IMG/VR virus record: IMGVR_UViG_3300045911_000060
Coordinates: 1 to 52,442 of that record
DNA: 52,442 nucleotides
DNA from: a virus
Reading direction: 5' to 3' (one strand)
In this document: piece by piece, positions 7,734-15,129 of the stretch
How the letters are laid out: every line of letters begins with the position of its first letter
Position numbering within the stretch: position 1 is the stretch's first letter
Position numbers and translations under genes: made by a program
The notes under the pieces: model-generated
What the model saw: only the letters and a program-made list of their open reading frames with translations
The model's database searches: none
What the model was told of the DNA's origin: nothing

Positions 7734-8105
7734 ATGGAGCACACGATATCGGGACAAGAATGCGCGGACATTTTGACTGCGCTCAAGGTGAACGGGTATC
7801 TTCGTCTTCCCGGCGATCATCCTGTTCTCTCACAGCTTTTGGACAGCCGGGTGGTGAAGTTCCGCCCGTTCTATGAGAAGGAAGACGATCAGAACGTCTT
7901 CTTACAAACGATCAACACGAAGAAGCAAGGCATCAAGACCGCGCTTGAGCGGAATGATTTTCCGGGGATCATGAAACTGGCCTTGGCGATTCAAGAGATC
8001 AGTACCGCTATCACCGATCATGTGTGGGTAGCGAACGTTTCTGACGAAGTGTTGGACCAGTGGATTGACATGTTCCAAAACGATTTCGCCTCCGTCGCTG
8101 CGTAG
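7734..8105 (+). CDS. hypothetical protein, 123 aa
   Basis: The start at 7734 is set by the promoter ending at 7726. Predicted mostly helical, with a likely C-terminal amphipathic helix (EVLDQWIDMFQNDF). No family recognised. It stands as a single-gene unit before the late element at 8143. Confidence 0.6.
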   Translation: MEHTISGQECADILTALKVNGYLRLPGDHPVLSQLLDSRVVKFRPFYEKEDDQNVFLQTINTKKQGIKTALERNDFPGIMKLALAIQEISTAITDHVWVANVSDEVLDQWIDMFQNDFASVAA

Positions 8106-8142
8106 AACCCACAACTCGTTTTTCGAAAACGACCCATTCCGA

Positions 8143-8148
8143 TAAATA
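8143..8148 (+). promoter_or_regulatory. late-promoter-like element (GATAAATAC)
   Basis: TAAATA, eight bases, ATG 8157. Confidence 0.55.
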
Positions 8149-8156
8149 CTTCGCGA

Positions 8157-8396
8157 ATGGGTCGTCCTCATTTGTACAAGCGATTCCGTGAAGGGATCGT
8201 GATAGGAAGTCTGAGCCTGTATCGCATCCGCAACGAAGCGGATTGGGCAGCGATGCAGATGGGACTCCGTGGCTCTCACCCGGTCGAATATCAGGGTGAG
8301 ACGTACTATCGTCCGGGCGACACCCCCGCCGCGTTTGAAGCCGCCTTCCACCGTCCAGTCAAATCATTCCAAGAATTCGTAGAGGACAACCGCTAG
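8157..8396 (+). CDS. hypothetical protein, 79 aa
   Basis: Basic N-terminus (GRPHLYKRFREG) followed by a compact mixed domain with 'VEYQGETYYRPGDTPAAFEAAF'. It heads a transcript that continues into the zinc-ribbon and PhoH genes. Function unknown. Confidence 0.6.
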   Translation: MGRPHLYKRFREGIVIGSLSLYRIRNEADWAAMQMGLRGSHPVEYQGETYYRPGDTPAAFEAAFHRPVKSFQEFVEDNR

Positions 8397-8413
8397 ATAG
8401 TTGCGGAGACACT

Positions 8414-8698
8414 ATGCCCACCTACGAATACTCTTGCACTGCCTGTACCGAAGCCTTCGAGCGCCGCCTTTCAATGGATCGCCACACGGAGCCGGAAACC
8501 CAACCGTGCCCCGCTTGCGGCAAAGAGAACACCGTCAAACAACAAGTATCCATGTTTGCGTTAGGTGATCCGATTCGCCTTGGAATTACCCGGCCTGACG
8601 GCGGCTTCACGGAAGTGATGGACCGCATCAAGAAACAGCACCCGGTTAGCCCTATGGCAAGGAATACCAGCAAATACGGGAGAACAGGAGTGGTGTGA
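8414..8698 (+). CDS. FmdB-like zinc-ribbon protein
   Basis: Begins 'MPTYEYSCTAC', the standard FmdB-family opening. Two Cys pairs (C8/C11 and C33/C36, 'CPACG') should hold one zinc ion. 94 aa, near the family's usual size. The family is often annotated as regulatory, but its activity is not well established. A GGAG site precedes the ATG, and the stop overlaps the GTG of the PhoH gene. Confidence 0.75.
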   Translation: MPTYEYSCTACTEAFERRLSMDRHTEPETQPCPACGKENTVKQQVSMFALGDPIRLGITRPDGGFTEVMDRIKKQHPVSPMARNTSKYGRTGVV

Positions 8699-9489
8699 GC
8701 GGCAACCACAATCATCAACGTAAACCCAAGGTTGTCGCTAAGGAGACTGGAACCAAACCAATGTCAAAGAAAAAGCGGCAACCGACTGAACAGCAGTCAT
8801 CATTTCAGCTTCGACCGAAGAAGATTGTCCCGCTGAATGATGCGCAAAGAGACATGTTTGATGACTATCGGGAAGGATACAACCTCTTCCTGAATGGTTG
8901 CGCCGGAACAGGCAAAACGTTCTGTGCCATCTATCTAGCTTTGCGCGACGTGATGATGCCAAATTCGAAGTATCAACGAATTTACATCGTCCGTTCGGCT
9001 GTCCCGTCACGGGATATGGGATTCTTGCCCGGTAAGTTGAAAGAGAAGTTGGAAGCCTATGAATCTCCCTATCGCGGGATCTTGGGAAAGATTTGCGACC
9101 GGGGCAACGCATGGGAAATTGCGATCCAACGTGGTTACGTCGAAGTGATTTCGACCAGCTACTTGCGCGGTATGACACTGGAAAATTGCATCGTCATCGT
9201 AGACGAAGTGCAAAATATGAACTACGAAGAACTGGCGACAGTCATCACCCGCCTTGGGGACGATTCGCGGGTGATCTTCTGTGGTGACACCAAGCAAGAC
9301 GATCTGTACCGCAACAAGTACGACACCAGCGGCATGGCTCAGTTTGAAAACGTGATCGACCGAATGGAGTCAATGCGAATTGTCGAATTCCTGCCGGAAG
9401 ACATTGTTCGATCCGGTATCTGCCGGGAGTTCATTTTGGCTGAATTGGGCATCACGCCAGAACAAGAGGCACCAGCGGAAGCCGTGTAG
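8695..9489 (+). CDS. PhoH-like ATPase
   Basis: P-loop protein of the PhoH family. Walker A 'GCAGTGKT' (residues 68-75), 'IYIVRSAVPSRDMGFLPG' typical of PhoH, Walker B 'IVIVDEVQN' (about 166-173) and 'RVIFCGDTKQ'. 264 aa from the GTG at 8695, which has AGGAG just upstream and overlaps the previous stop; ATG 8761 is a possible alternative. Phage PhoH proteins are common, and RNA-related helicase or nuclease roles are suggested but not settled. Confidence 0.88.
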   Translation: MSGNHNHQRKPKVVAKETGTKPMSKKKRQPTEQQSSFQLRPKKIVPLNDAQRDMFDDYREGYNLFLNGCAGTGKTFCAIYLALRDVMMPNSKYQRIYIVRSAVPSRDMGFLPGKLKEKLEAYESPYRGILGKICDRGNAWEIAIQRGYVEVISTSYLRGMTLENCIVIVDEVQNMNYEELATVITRLGDDSRVIFCGDTKQDDLYRNKYDTSGMAQFENVIDRMESMRIVEFLPEDIVRSGICREFILAELGITPEQEAPAEAV

Positions 9490-9526
9490 CTTCCCATTTT
9501 TGACCCTACATTTCGGATGCTAATCT

Positions 9527-9552
9527 GGCGGCTGAGTACTAATTCAGCCGCC
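9527..9552 (+). promoter_or_regulatory. 9-bp inverted repeat ending at the start codon
   Basis: GGCGGCTGA (9527-9535) and TCAGCCGCC (9544-9552) are perfect complements, and the ATG starts at 9553. A possible -10 (TAATCT, 9521-9526) lies directly before it, so the repeat would straddle the transcription start. It could be an operator or a 5' RNA hairpin. Confidence 0.55.
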
Positions 9553-10293
9553 ATGCTTCTTTCAAAGACATTCACGCAAACACCACCCGCTGTGTCGTTG
9601 CCCCGGCTAGGAAGGACCACGCTTCCTAACGGAAAACGAGCATATAAAGTCCCGTCCGGGGATTTCTACCCATCCGTCACAACCGTCGTCGGGATCGTCA
9701 AAGAAGACGCGATCAAAGAATGGCGTGCCCGTGTCGGTGAAGAAGAAGCCGCCCGTATTGCAAAAGCCGCCGCCGGACGCGGTACCGAATTGCACTACAT
9801 GGTCGAACGGTATCTTCTGAACGAAGTTCCCAAGTCCGAAAATCAGACCGCGAACATGTTGTTCAATCGCATCCGGCACATCTTGAACCGGATCGACAAT
9901 GTGCGCGCCCAAGAAATTGCTCTGTGGTCCGACGAACTTATGGTGGCCGGGACGTGCGATTGTGTGGCGGACTACAATGGTGTGCCGTCGATCATTGACT
10001 TCAAAAGCGCATTGCACACGAAGCAAGAGGATTGGATTCTCGACTACTTCATGCAAGCGACTGCCTACTCCTACATGTGGGAAGAGCGCACCGGCGAAGC
10101 CATCGATCAAATCGTCATCATCATTTCAAGTGAAGACGGAACGGCCAGCACGTTCGTGAAAGACCGGCGTGACTACCGCGCCATGCTTGAAGAGACAGTT
10201 GTTCGTTACTACACCGAACGCTTCAATACTGACTTCGGGTTTGATTTCGAAAACCTCAAGGTGGACAACAATGACGCCAACGCCGCTAACTGA
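9553..10293 (+). CDS. PD-(D/E)XK exonuclease
   Basis: 246 aa. 'DFYPSVTTVVGIV' near residue 37 and the nuclease core 'GTCDCVADYNG..SIIDFKSA' (D136, D149, K151) match RecB/Cas4-like phage exonucleases, which degrade or process DNA with a metal cofactor. The downstream 'QATAYSYMWEE' helix fits the family's QxxxY element. Likely role: recombination or DNA processing during replication. The start at 9553 is set by the inverted repeat. Confidence 0.75.
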   Translation: MLLSKTFTQTPPAVSLPRLGRTTLPNGKRAYKVPSGDFYPSVTTVVGIVKEDAIKEWRARVGEEEAARIAKAAAGRGTELHYMVERYLLNEVPKSENQTANMLFNRIRHILNRIDNVRAQEIALWSDELMVAGTCDCVADYNGVPSIIDFKSALHTKQEDWILDYFMQATAYSYMWEERTGEAIDQIVIIISSEDGTASTFVKDRRDYRAMLEETVVRYYTERFNTDFGFDFENLKVDNNDANAAN

Positions 10294-10861
10294 AATCGCT
10301 TTCCGGTATCTTGACCATACCGCCCATCAGATCAAGAATCGTCATTTGCGTAACATCACCTATGGTGCCATCTGCGATCCGCGCTTTCAGGCGGGCGTAG
10401 GTTCCGCTGACAAGCACCATGCATTCGAAGGCGGTCTGATGGTCCATACCGCTGAAGTGACTGCCATCGCGCTGAACATGGCAACACAGTTCGAACAGGT
10501 GTCGTTTGATGTGCTGGCGACCGCCGCGATCTTGCACGACTTCATGAAGATCCACGACTATGAAATCTCCCCATTGGGGACGATCATCAAGACGGAGTAT
10601 CGCAAGTTGGTCCGGCACTTAGCCGGGAGTCATGCGATGTTCTATGCCAGCGTAGTCGGATTGAGTGAAGACGACGTGCCCGGTTCGATTCGCATGCGTA
10701 TCGAACACGCGATGCTTGCTCATCATGGCCGGTTGGAGTGGCAGACAGCGATTGAGCCGGTCACGCCGGAAGCGCACATCTTGCACTATTCCGACATGAT
10801 GTCATCCCGGTTCGGAGCATCACAACCCGATCAATCGTCAAGTATTATCCCGATCATGTGA
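10271..10861 (+). CDS. HD-domain phosphohydrolase, YhaM-like
   Basis: 196 aa. 'KHHAFEGGLMVHTAEV' followed by 'AAILHDFMKI' (H89-D90) and 'HYSDMM' near residue 178 give the His/Asp metal ligands of the HD superfamily. The 'HHAFxGGLxxHT' spelling resembles the HD domain of YhaM-type 3'-5' exoribonucleases, so an RNA or nucleotide phosphodiesterase role is likely. It overlaps the nuclease gene by 23 nt. Confidence 0.7.
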   Translation: MTPTPLTEIAFRYLDHTAHQIKNRHLRNITYGAICDPRFQAGVGSADKHHAFEGGLMVHTAEVTAIALNMATQFEQVSFDVLATAAILHDFMKIHDYEISPLGTIIKTEYRKLVRHLAGSHAMFYASVVGLSEDDVPGSIRMRIEHAMLAHHGRLEWQTAIEPVTPEAHILHYSDMMSSRFGASQPDQSSSIIPIM

Positions 10862-10890
10862 ACGGTAAGTACGAACGTTGGGCAATATCA

Positions 10891-11334
10891 ATGTCAATCA
10901 ACACCGAAAAAATCAGGGAATTGAATCAGCAGTTGGATCACATCCGGCATCAGATTCAGGAAGCGGCGAAGGGTGTCTTTGCCGATTTGATCGCTGATCT
11001 GTTCAAAGAGAACGAAGACCTCGATTCCTTTGGATGGCGTCAGTGGACTCCGCATTGGAACGATGGTGCGCCGTGTGTCTTCGCGGCCAGCACCGATCCC
11101 GACACGATCTACATCAATGGCAGCAATGTCTACGATGACGACTTCGACATGATCGAAGTTGAAGAAATGAGCGATGATGAGAACCGCCGCGCCGCTGAAT
11201 TAGCAGACATGGTTAGCAAAATTCTCATCGCTGTCGGTGATAGTAACCTAGAGTTGATGTTTGGTGACCATGTGGAAATCGTGGTTCATCGGAACGGAGA
11301 TATCGAAGTCAAGAAGTATGAAGAACACGATTAA
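10891..11334 (+). CDS. conserved phage hypothetical protein, 147 aa
   Basis: An N-terminal helix (TEKIRELNQQLDHIRHQIQEA) is followed by 'GWRQWTPHWNDGAPCVF', a pattern I recall in uncharacterised phage proteins. The C-terminal half is acidic. The ATG at 10891 is preferred by that pattern; a GTG at 10858 overlapping the previous stop is possible. Function unknown. Confidence 0.6.
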   Translation: MSINTEKIRELNQQLDHIRHQIQEAAKGVFADLIADLFKENEDLDSFGWRQWTPHWNDGAPCVFAASTDPDTIYINGSNVYDDDFDMIEVEEMSDDENRRAAELADMVSKILIAVGDSNLELMFGDHVEIVVHRNGDIEVKKYEEHD

Positions 11335-11338
11335 CACG

Positions 11339-11364
11339 GTGGCGGAACGTCGCACTTCCGCCAC
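11339..11364 (+). promoter_or_regulatory. 9-bp inverted repeat upstream of dNMP kinase
   Basis: GTGGCGGAA (11339-11347) pairs with TTCCGCCAC (11356-11364) across an 8-nt loop, just after the previous stop. There is no T-run, so a transcript-stabilising hairpin, attenuator or operator is more likely than a terminator. Confidence 0.45.
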
Positions 11365-11388
11365 TACATCACAGAGGCGACAGAAAGG

Positions 11389-12087
11389 ATGGCACAAGAA
11401 CTAGTAACCCGACTCATTCGACACTTAGGCCCGGCTCTTGCTCATGAAACATTGGGCAACGGCATCAGCCAAATCGTCAATCAACTCAATCTCGACAACG
11501 CGCCGCGCCTGATTGGTTTCTGTGGAGCGGCTGGTGCCGGGAAAGATACAGCAAGTTTTCTCTTGTCGTTTCTCGGTTATCAAAAATTGGCGTTTGCTGA
11601 CGCTTTGAAAATCGAAGCATACGACTCAATTACTAATCCCACCGAAGAATATCAGGTGCGCGTGCGGGAAGAATTGGGCATCAATTTGCCCTTTGCTTTG
11701 GATGTCGCGACCGCTGATTACGACAAAGTAGACATCATCAACCGCCGGAAGGTGGAATTGCGCCGGTTGCTGCAATGGCACGGCACTGAATACCGCCGGG
11801 CACAGGACAAGGACTATTGGATCAATCGGGTCCGGGAAAAGGTCAAGACCGGCAAATGGGTTGTCTCCGACGTTCGGTTCCAGAACGAAATCGCCATGAT
11901 CCGCGAAGAGGGCGGGCAAGTTTGGCTGGTCACCGGGCGCGATGACGGCTACACTCCGACTCACGCCAGCGAAACCGACTGGAAGGACACGACGTTCGAC
12001 GCGACGTTCGAGAATGGTGGCGACATCACCGTCCTTCAGAACGCCTTGTATCGGTGCATCTTTGACCGGAAGGTGATGGCGCAATGA
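11389..12087 (+). CDS. deoxynucleoside monophosphate kinase (T4 gp1-like)
   Basis: P-loop 'GAAGAGKDT' near residues 46-54 in 'LIGFCGAAGAGKDT', the opening of phage dNMP kinases. 'QWHGTEYRRAQDKDYWINRV' and 'WVVSDVRFQNE' are further family features. It would phosphorylate dNMPs to dNDPs for phage DNA synthesis. 232 aa, close to T4 gp1. A purine-rich site is directly next to the ATG. It overlaps the next gene by 4 nt (ATGA). Confidence 0.85.
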   Translation: MAQELVTRLIRHLGPALAHETLGNGISQIVNQLNLDNAPRLIGFCGAAGAGKDTASFLLSFLGYQKLAFADALKIEAYDSITNPTEEYQVRVREELGINLPFALDVATADYDKVDIINRRKVELRRLLQWHGTEYRRAQDKDYWINRVREKVKTGKWVVSDVRFQNEIAMIREEGGQVWLVTGRDDGYTPTHASETDWKDTTFDATFENGGDITVLQNALYRCIFDRKVMAQ

Positions 12088-12533
12088 GCAAACCCCGCGT
12101 CTATCTTGCCGGTCCTATCGCCGGGCAGAACTACTCCGAAGCGACGGAGTGGAGAAATCAGGCCAAGGTTTTCTTGGCCGATCATGGCATCGATGGTTTG
12201 TCCCCGATGCGCGCCAAGAGCTACCTGAATGACGGAAAGCTCTTGGCGGACGGGTATAAGGAATTCCCGTTGAGCACTGACGATGCAATCACCGCGCGCG
12301 ACCGCATGGATGTCATGCGGTCAGATGTGGTTCTTTTCAATTTTCCACCCGGCCTGTCCCGTGTCAGCATCGGAACGTGTATTGAATTCGGGTGGGCAGA
12401 CGCATTCCGTAAACCGTGTGTGGTGATCCTTGATGAATTGCACGATCACGCCATGATTCGGAACCTGATCGATTTCAGGGCCAACAACCTTGAGGATGCG
12501 TTGAACATGGTCGTTGCAATTCTGAAGCCTTGA
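12084..12533 (+). CDS. nucleoside 2-deoxyribosyltransferase-like protein
   Basis: Begins 'KPRVYLAGPIAGQNY' and has 'GTCIEFGWADAFRKPCVVI' near residue 95, where the Glu is the likely nucleophile of this family. Members exchange or hydrolyse bases of deoxynucleosides or nucleotides. Next to a dNMP kinase this fits nucleotide salvage during infection. 149 aa, usual size. Confidence 0.7.
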   Translation: MSKPRVYLAGPIAGQNYSEATEWRNQAKVFLADHGIDGLSPMRAKSYLNDGKLLADGYKEFPLSTDDAITARDRMDVMRSDVVLFNFPPGLSRVSIGTCIEFGWADAFRKPCVVILDELHDHAMIRNLIDFRANNLEDALNMVVAILKP

Positions 12534-12542
12534 GGAAAAACT

Positions 12543-13028
12543 ATGATGAGCAAAAGCAACAAGGCCATCCGTGTTGCGCGGAAGGCCGGTTATCGAGTCA
12601 ACCGCAACGGTGTCGTCGTTCGTGATGAAGACAAGACCCGGTTGAAGAGCTATTCCCACAATCGCCGGGAACCGAACCAGTACCGGAAGGTCTATGTGGA
12701 AGAGGCTGGTACGTGGATCTACGTTCACCGGCTGGCCGCGTATGAGAAGTTCGGCGCACAGGCTTTCAGCAAGAAGTACTACGTCGGGCACAAAAACAAC
12801 GACGGAACCGACAATCGTCCGTCCAACATCATCCTGACGCCGCGTGAAGGTCGGTCGTTCAAGAGTTCCACCCGCCGCCCGATCACGGACACGGATATCC
12901 AGATCGCGATGGAAATGCATCAGAACGGCTATACGTCGTGCGACATCGCCGCCCGGCTCATCCGTTCGCCCCGGACGTGCCGTGCGATTGTGGAGCGCCT
13001 GAAGGCCACGGAAGAGGCATCCGCGTGA
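12543..13028 (+). CDS. HNH endonuclease with C-terminal HTH
   Basis: 'VHRLAAYEKFG' then 'YVGHKNNDGTDNRPSNIIL' (near residues 80-100) is the HNH_3-type catalytic core (His, Asn, Asn). The C-terminal part, 'TSCDIA..IRSPRTCRAIV', looks like a helix-turn-helix for DNA targeting. Such free-standing nucleases are mobile within phage genomes. It sits in a nucleotide-metabolism operon and overlaps the next gene by 4 nt. 161 aa. Confidence 0.8.
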   Translation: MMSKSNKAIRVARKAGYRVNRNGVVVRDEDKTRLKSYSHNRREPNQYRKVYVEEAGTWIYVHRLAAYEKFGAQAFSKKYYVGHKNNDGTDNRPSNIILTPREGRSFKSSTRRPITDTDIQIAMEMHQNGYTSCDIAARLIRSPRTCRAIVERLKATEEASA

Positions 13029-13369
13029 AAGTCCTTGTTGCCGGTAGTCGGGAAATTGCAGATCCGGCGATCATCGAACGCGCCATCCGTGAATCCGGGT
13101 ATGAAATCACGACCCTGATTTGCGGCATGGCGCGGGGTGTGGACATGTTGGCCTACCATTGGGCGAAGGCCAACAATGTCCCCGTCGAAGAGTACCCGGC
13201 CAATTGGGATAAATATGGCAAGAGTGCGGGCATGCGCCGCAATCGGGAAATGGTCGCGGTGGCAGATGCCGCCGTGATTGTATGGGATGGAAATAGCCCC
13301 GGAACGGAGAACACCATCAGCTTGCTGAAGGCGAAGGGGATTCCCTACTATCTTGTCGAAGCCTTCTGA
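13025..13369 (+). CDS. SLOG-family protein (YspA/DUF2493-like)
   Basis: 'MKVLVAGSREIAD' then 'GMARGVDMLAYHWA' and 'PANWDKYGKSAGMRRNREM' are the characteristic motifs of DUF2493/YspA in the SLOG superfamily. These Rossmann-like proteins bind nucleotides or nucleotide-derived ligands, and some relatives are signal sensors in defence systems. 114 aa. The GTG start overlaps the previous stop (GTGA). The ligand is unknown. Confidence 0.8.
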   Translation: MKVLVAGSREIADPAIIERAIRESGYEITTLICGMARGVDMLAYHWAKANNVPVEEYPANWDKYGKSAGMRRNREMVAVADAAVIVWDGNSPGTENTISLLKAKGIPYYLVEAF

Positions 13370-13379
13370 CCAAAATTCA

Positions 13380-13385
13380 TAAATA
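13380..13385 (+). promoter_or_regulatory. late-promoter-like element (CATAAATACC)
   Basis: TAAATA, six bases, then an ATG at 13392 that opens an 8-codon mini-ORF ahead of the GTG gene at 13435. Confidence 0.6.
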
Positions 13386-13391
13386 CCTGTC

Positions 13392-13418
13392 ATGCCAGCG
13401 GATAGTTGGCGATTTTAG
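13392..13418 (+). CDS. 8-residue leader peptide, possible upstream ORF
   Basis: ATG exactly six bases after a late element, encoding MPADSWRF and a TAG, 16 nt before the GTG of the next gene. If transcription starts at this ATG it would be a leaderless upstream ORF that could set ribosome loading on the following gene. It may also be chance. Confidence 0.35.
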   Translation: MPADSWRF

Positions 13419-13434
13419 AACAGGACTCAACATC

Positions 13435-13839
13435 GTGAATCTTGGAATCTCCGAAGCTACCGTGGCTATCGTATTTGGCATCATTGGCATCCTGACCAGC
13501 TCTTTGTCGTGGGCCGTGCATATGAAGGTGCGGAACGACATTCTGGAAAACAACGTTCAATCTCTCAAAGAGATCGAAGCGTTGAAAGAAAAGGTCATCC
13601 ATGACCTTAACGCTGTCAACATTGGTTTGGTCAGCCTCAAAACGACCGTTGCTGACACCCTCATGGCGATGGTTGAAACGAAGTTCGTTCGGGAAGACAC
13701 CTTCCGCACCCGGCTGGAACAGATCGAAGACAAGATCGAAAACGTCAAAACTGTCGTTGAAGTTCAGATGAAGAGCATGCACGAAACCTTCGATTCCCGG
13801 TTGGAAGACATTCGTCGGCATCTGATTGAATGCACCTAG
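13435..13839 (+). CDS. membrane-anchored coiled-coil protein, 134 aa
   Basis: N-terminal hydrophobic span (about residues 8-28, ATVAIVFGIIGILTSSLSWAV) followed by a long charged helical region with heptad-like spacing to the end. A single anchor with a coiled coil recalls spanins or membrane scaffold proteins, but there is no lipobox or partner gene to support a lysis role. The GTG start is preferred because no better start precedes the anchor. Ends before a strong terminator. Confidence 0.6.
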   Translation: MNLGISEATVAIVFGIIGILTSSLSWAVHMKVRNDILENNVQSLKEIEALKEKVIHDLNAVNIGLVSLKTTVADTLMAMVETKFVREDTFRTRLEQIEDKIENVKTVVEVQMKSMHETFDSRLEDIRRHLIECT

Positions 13840-13880
13840 AAAAAAATTTCTCCCTGTCTAACTTGTTGAAAAGTCAGCGA

Positions 13881-13927
13881 CCTTGGGTTAAACGAGACTC
13901 CAAACTCGGTAACCCAAGGTTTTTTTG
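13881..13927 (+). terminator. intrinsic terminator
   Basis: CCTTGGGTTA (13881-13890) pairs with TAACCCAAGG (13910-13919), with an inner CGAG/CTCG stem, followed by seven T. Confidence 0.85.
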
Positions 13928-13929
13928 TC

Positions 13930-13958
13930 TTGACGAAACGAACGAAAACCGCGATACT
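13930..13958 (+). promoter_or_regulatory. sigma70-like promoter of the parB-like gene
   Basis: TTGACG, 17-nt spacer, GATACT, then an ~80-nt leader with AAGGAG before ATG 14045. This is a conventional leadered promoter. Confidence 0.65.
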
Positions 13959-14044
13959 GACAATGTGAGCCGCAAGCGAAAGAGCACCGGCTTAACCAGA
14001 GTGGCAACAATGCCATCTGATCCAAAAGGAGCTAACCTACTCAT

Positions 14045-15058
14045 ATGTCAGTGTTCTCAGTTGAATTCGGAAAGCGCACGGGCTACGCACTGAACCCGTC
14101 GCTCATCAAGTTGCCGGATCATTCCTTGCAGGGCCGATTCGGAATCAAGCCGAAGGCGGTGGAAGAGATGGCCGAAAGCCTCTTGACCGAAGGCCAGAAG
14201 CAGAACGTCATCGTCCGCAAGGACAACGAAAACGCCCCGGTTCTGGTCGCGGGCTTCCGCCGCCGCGCCGCCGCGTTGCTCATCAACGAAAAGCGTCACG
14301 ACAAGACCTTCCGCTCGAAGCTGTCGGAAGCGGCCATCGCCAAGCTCGACGCGATGGGCGACGAACCGTTCCTTCTCGAAGCGAAGCTGGAGTCGATCAA
14401 CGAAAAGGCCGCGTTCCTGTCGAACGTCACGGAAAACGTGGGCCGCATCGAACTGTCGCCGATGGATCGCCTGAAGATCATCATGGTGCTCCGCGACACC
14501 TTCAAGATGAAGGACGCCGAAATCGCGGCGGTCTTCGGCAAGAAGCCGTGGTACGTCTACCACCACCTGAAGCTCTCCGAACTCTCCACCCGCATTCAGG
14601 AGTTGGTGGACGCGGGCGTCATCAGCCTCGAAGTCGCCGCCAAGACGCTGGTCAAGGTGCCGGAATCCGAACGCGAAACGATGGTGGACGCCATCGTCGC
14701 CGAACACGCTCAGAATCAGGCCGAAAACGAAGCGATGGCCGAAGAGGGCACGATTGACCCGGCGACGCTCAAGCGCATCACCGGCGCGGTGCTGGCGAAG
14801 CACGAACGCGAACGCCGGTCCAAGACGGGCGAAGATGGCTCGAAGATCAAGCGCACGCTGGCCGATCTGAAGAAGTTCTCCCGCAACTACGTCGAAAGCC
14901 ACCCGTCCGACGAAGACCCGACCTCCGCTCTTCTGGTCGATTTCATGGCCTTCCTCGAAGGCGGGATCAGCGAAGCCACGCTGGTGCGTCGCATCAAGAA
15001 GCACCTTGGCATCGAATCCGCCACCAAGAAGGCGGGCGCGGTCGCCGCTACCAAGTAG
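14045..15058 (+). CDS. ParB-like DNA-binding protein
   Basis: 337 aa. The N-terminal part ('GRFGIKPKAVEEMAESLLTEGQKQNVIVRKDN' then 'VAGFRRRAAALLI') is the ParB nuclease/CTPase-like fold. 'LSPMDRLKIIMVLRDTFKMKDAEIAAVFGKKPWYVYHHLKL' is the following helix-turn-helix. In phages such proteins act in DNA partition, regulation or packaging-related DNA handling; no parA is in view. It has its own promoter and terminator. Codon choice (nearly uniform CGC, CTG/CTC, GAA) is more biased than its neighbours, suggesting high expression or a different origin. Confidence 0.8.
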   Translation: MSVFSVEFGKRTGYALNPSLIKLPDHSLQGRFGIKPKAVEEMAESLLTEGQKQNVIVRKDNENAPVLVAGFRRRAAALLINEKRHDKTFRSKLSEAAIAKLDAMGDEPFLLEAKLESINEKAAFLSNVTENVGRIELSPMDRLKIIMVLRDTFKMKDAEIAAVFGKKPWYVYHHLKLSELSTRIQELVDAGVISLEVAAKTLVKVPESERETMVDAIVAEHAQNQAENEAMAEEGTIDPATLKRITGAVLAKHERERRSKTGEDGSKIKRTLADLKKFSRNYVESHPSDEDPTSALLVDFMAFLEGGISEATLVRRIKKHLGIESATKKAGAVAATK

Positions 15059-15081
15059 TCCTGTTCACCCTCAAAAAAGAA

Positions 15082-15109
15082 CGCCGGGCCTTCGGGTCCG
15101 GCGTTTTTC
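15082..15109 (+). terminator. intrinsic terminator with UUCG loop
   Basis: A 9-bp GC-rich stem (15082-15090 with 15095-15103) closed by TTCG and followed by five T. It ends the parB-like transcript. Confidence 0.9.
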
Positions 15110-15115
15110 TTTTGC

Positions 15116-15121
15116 TAGATA
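15116..15121 (+). promoter_or_regulatory. late-promoter-like element (TAGATA)
   Basis: TAGATACC followed by ATG at 15130 (eight bases). It differs from TAAATA by one base, so it is weaker evidence. Confidence 0.4.
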
Positions 15122-15129
15122 CCTAATGC

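Noticed and set aside
14057-15004. 315-codon open frame antisense to the parB-like gene
   Set aside because: It arises from the strong third-position bias of the real gene; no promoter, ribosome site or protein-like composition.
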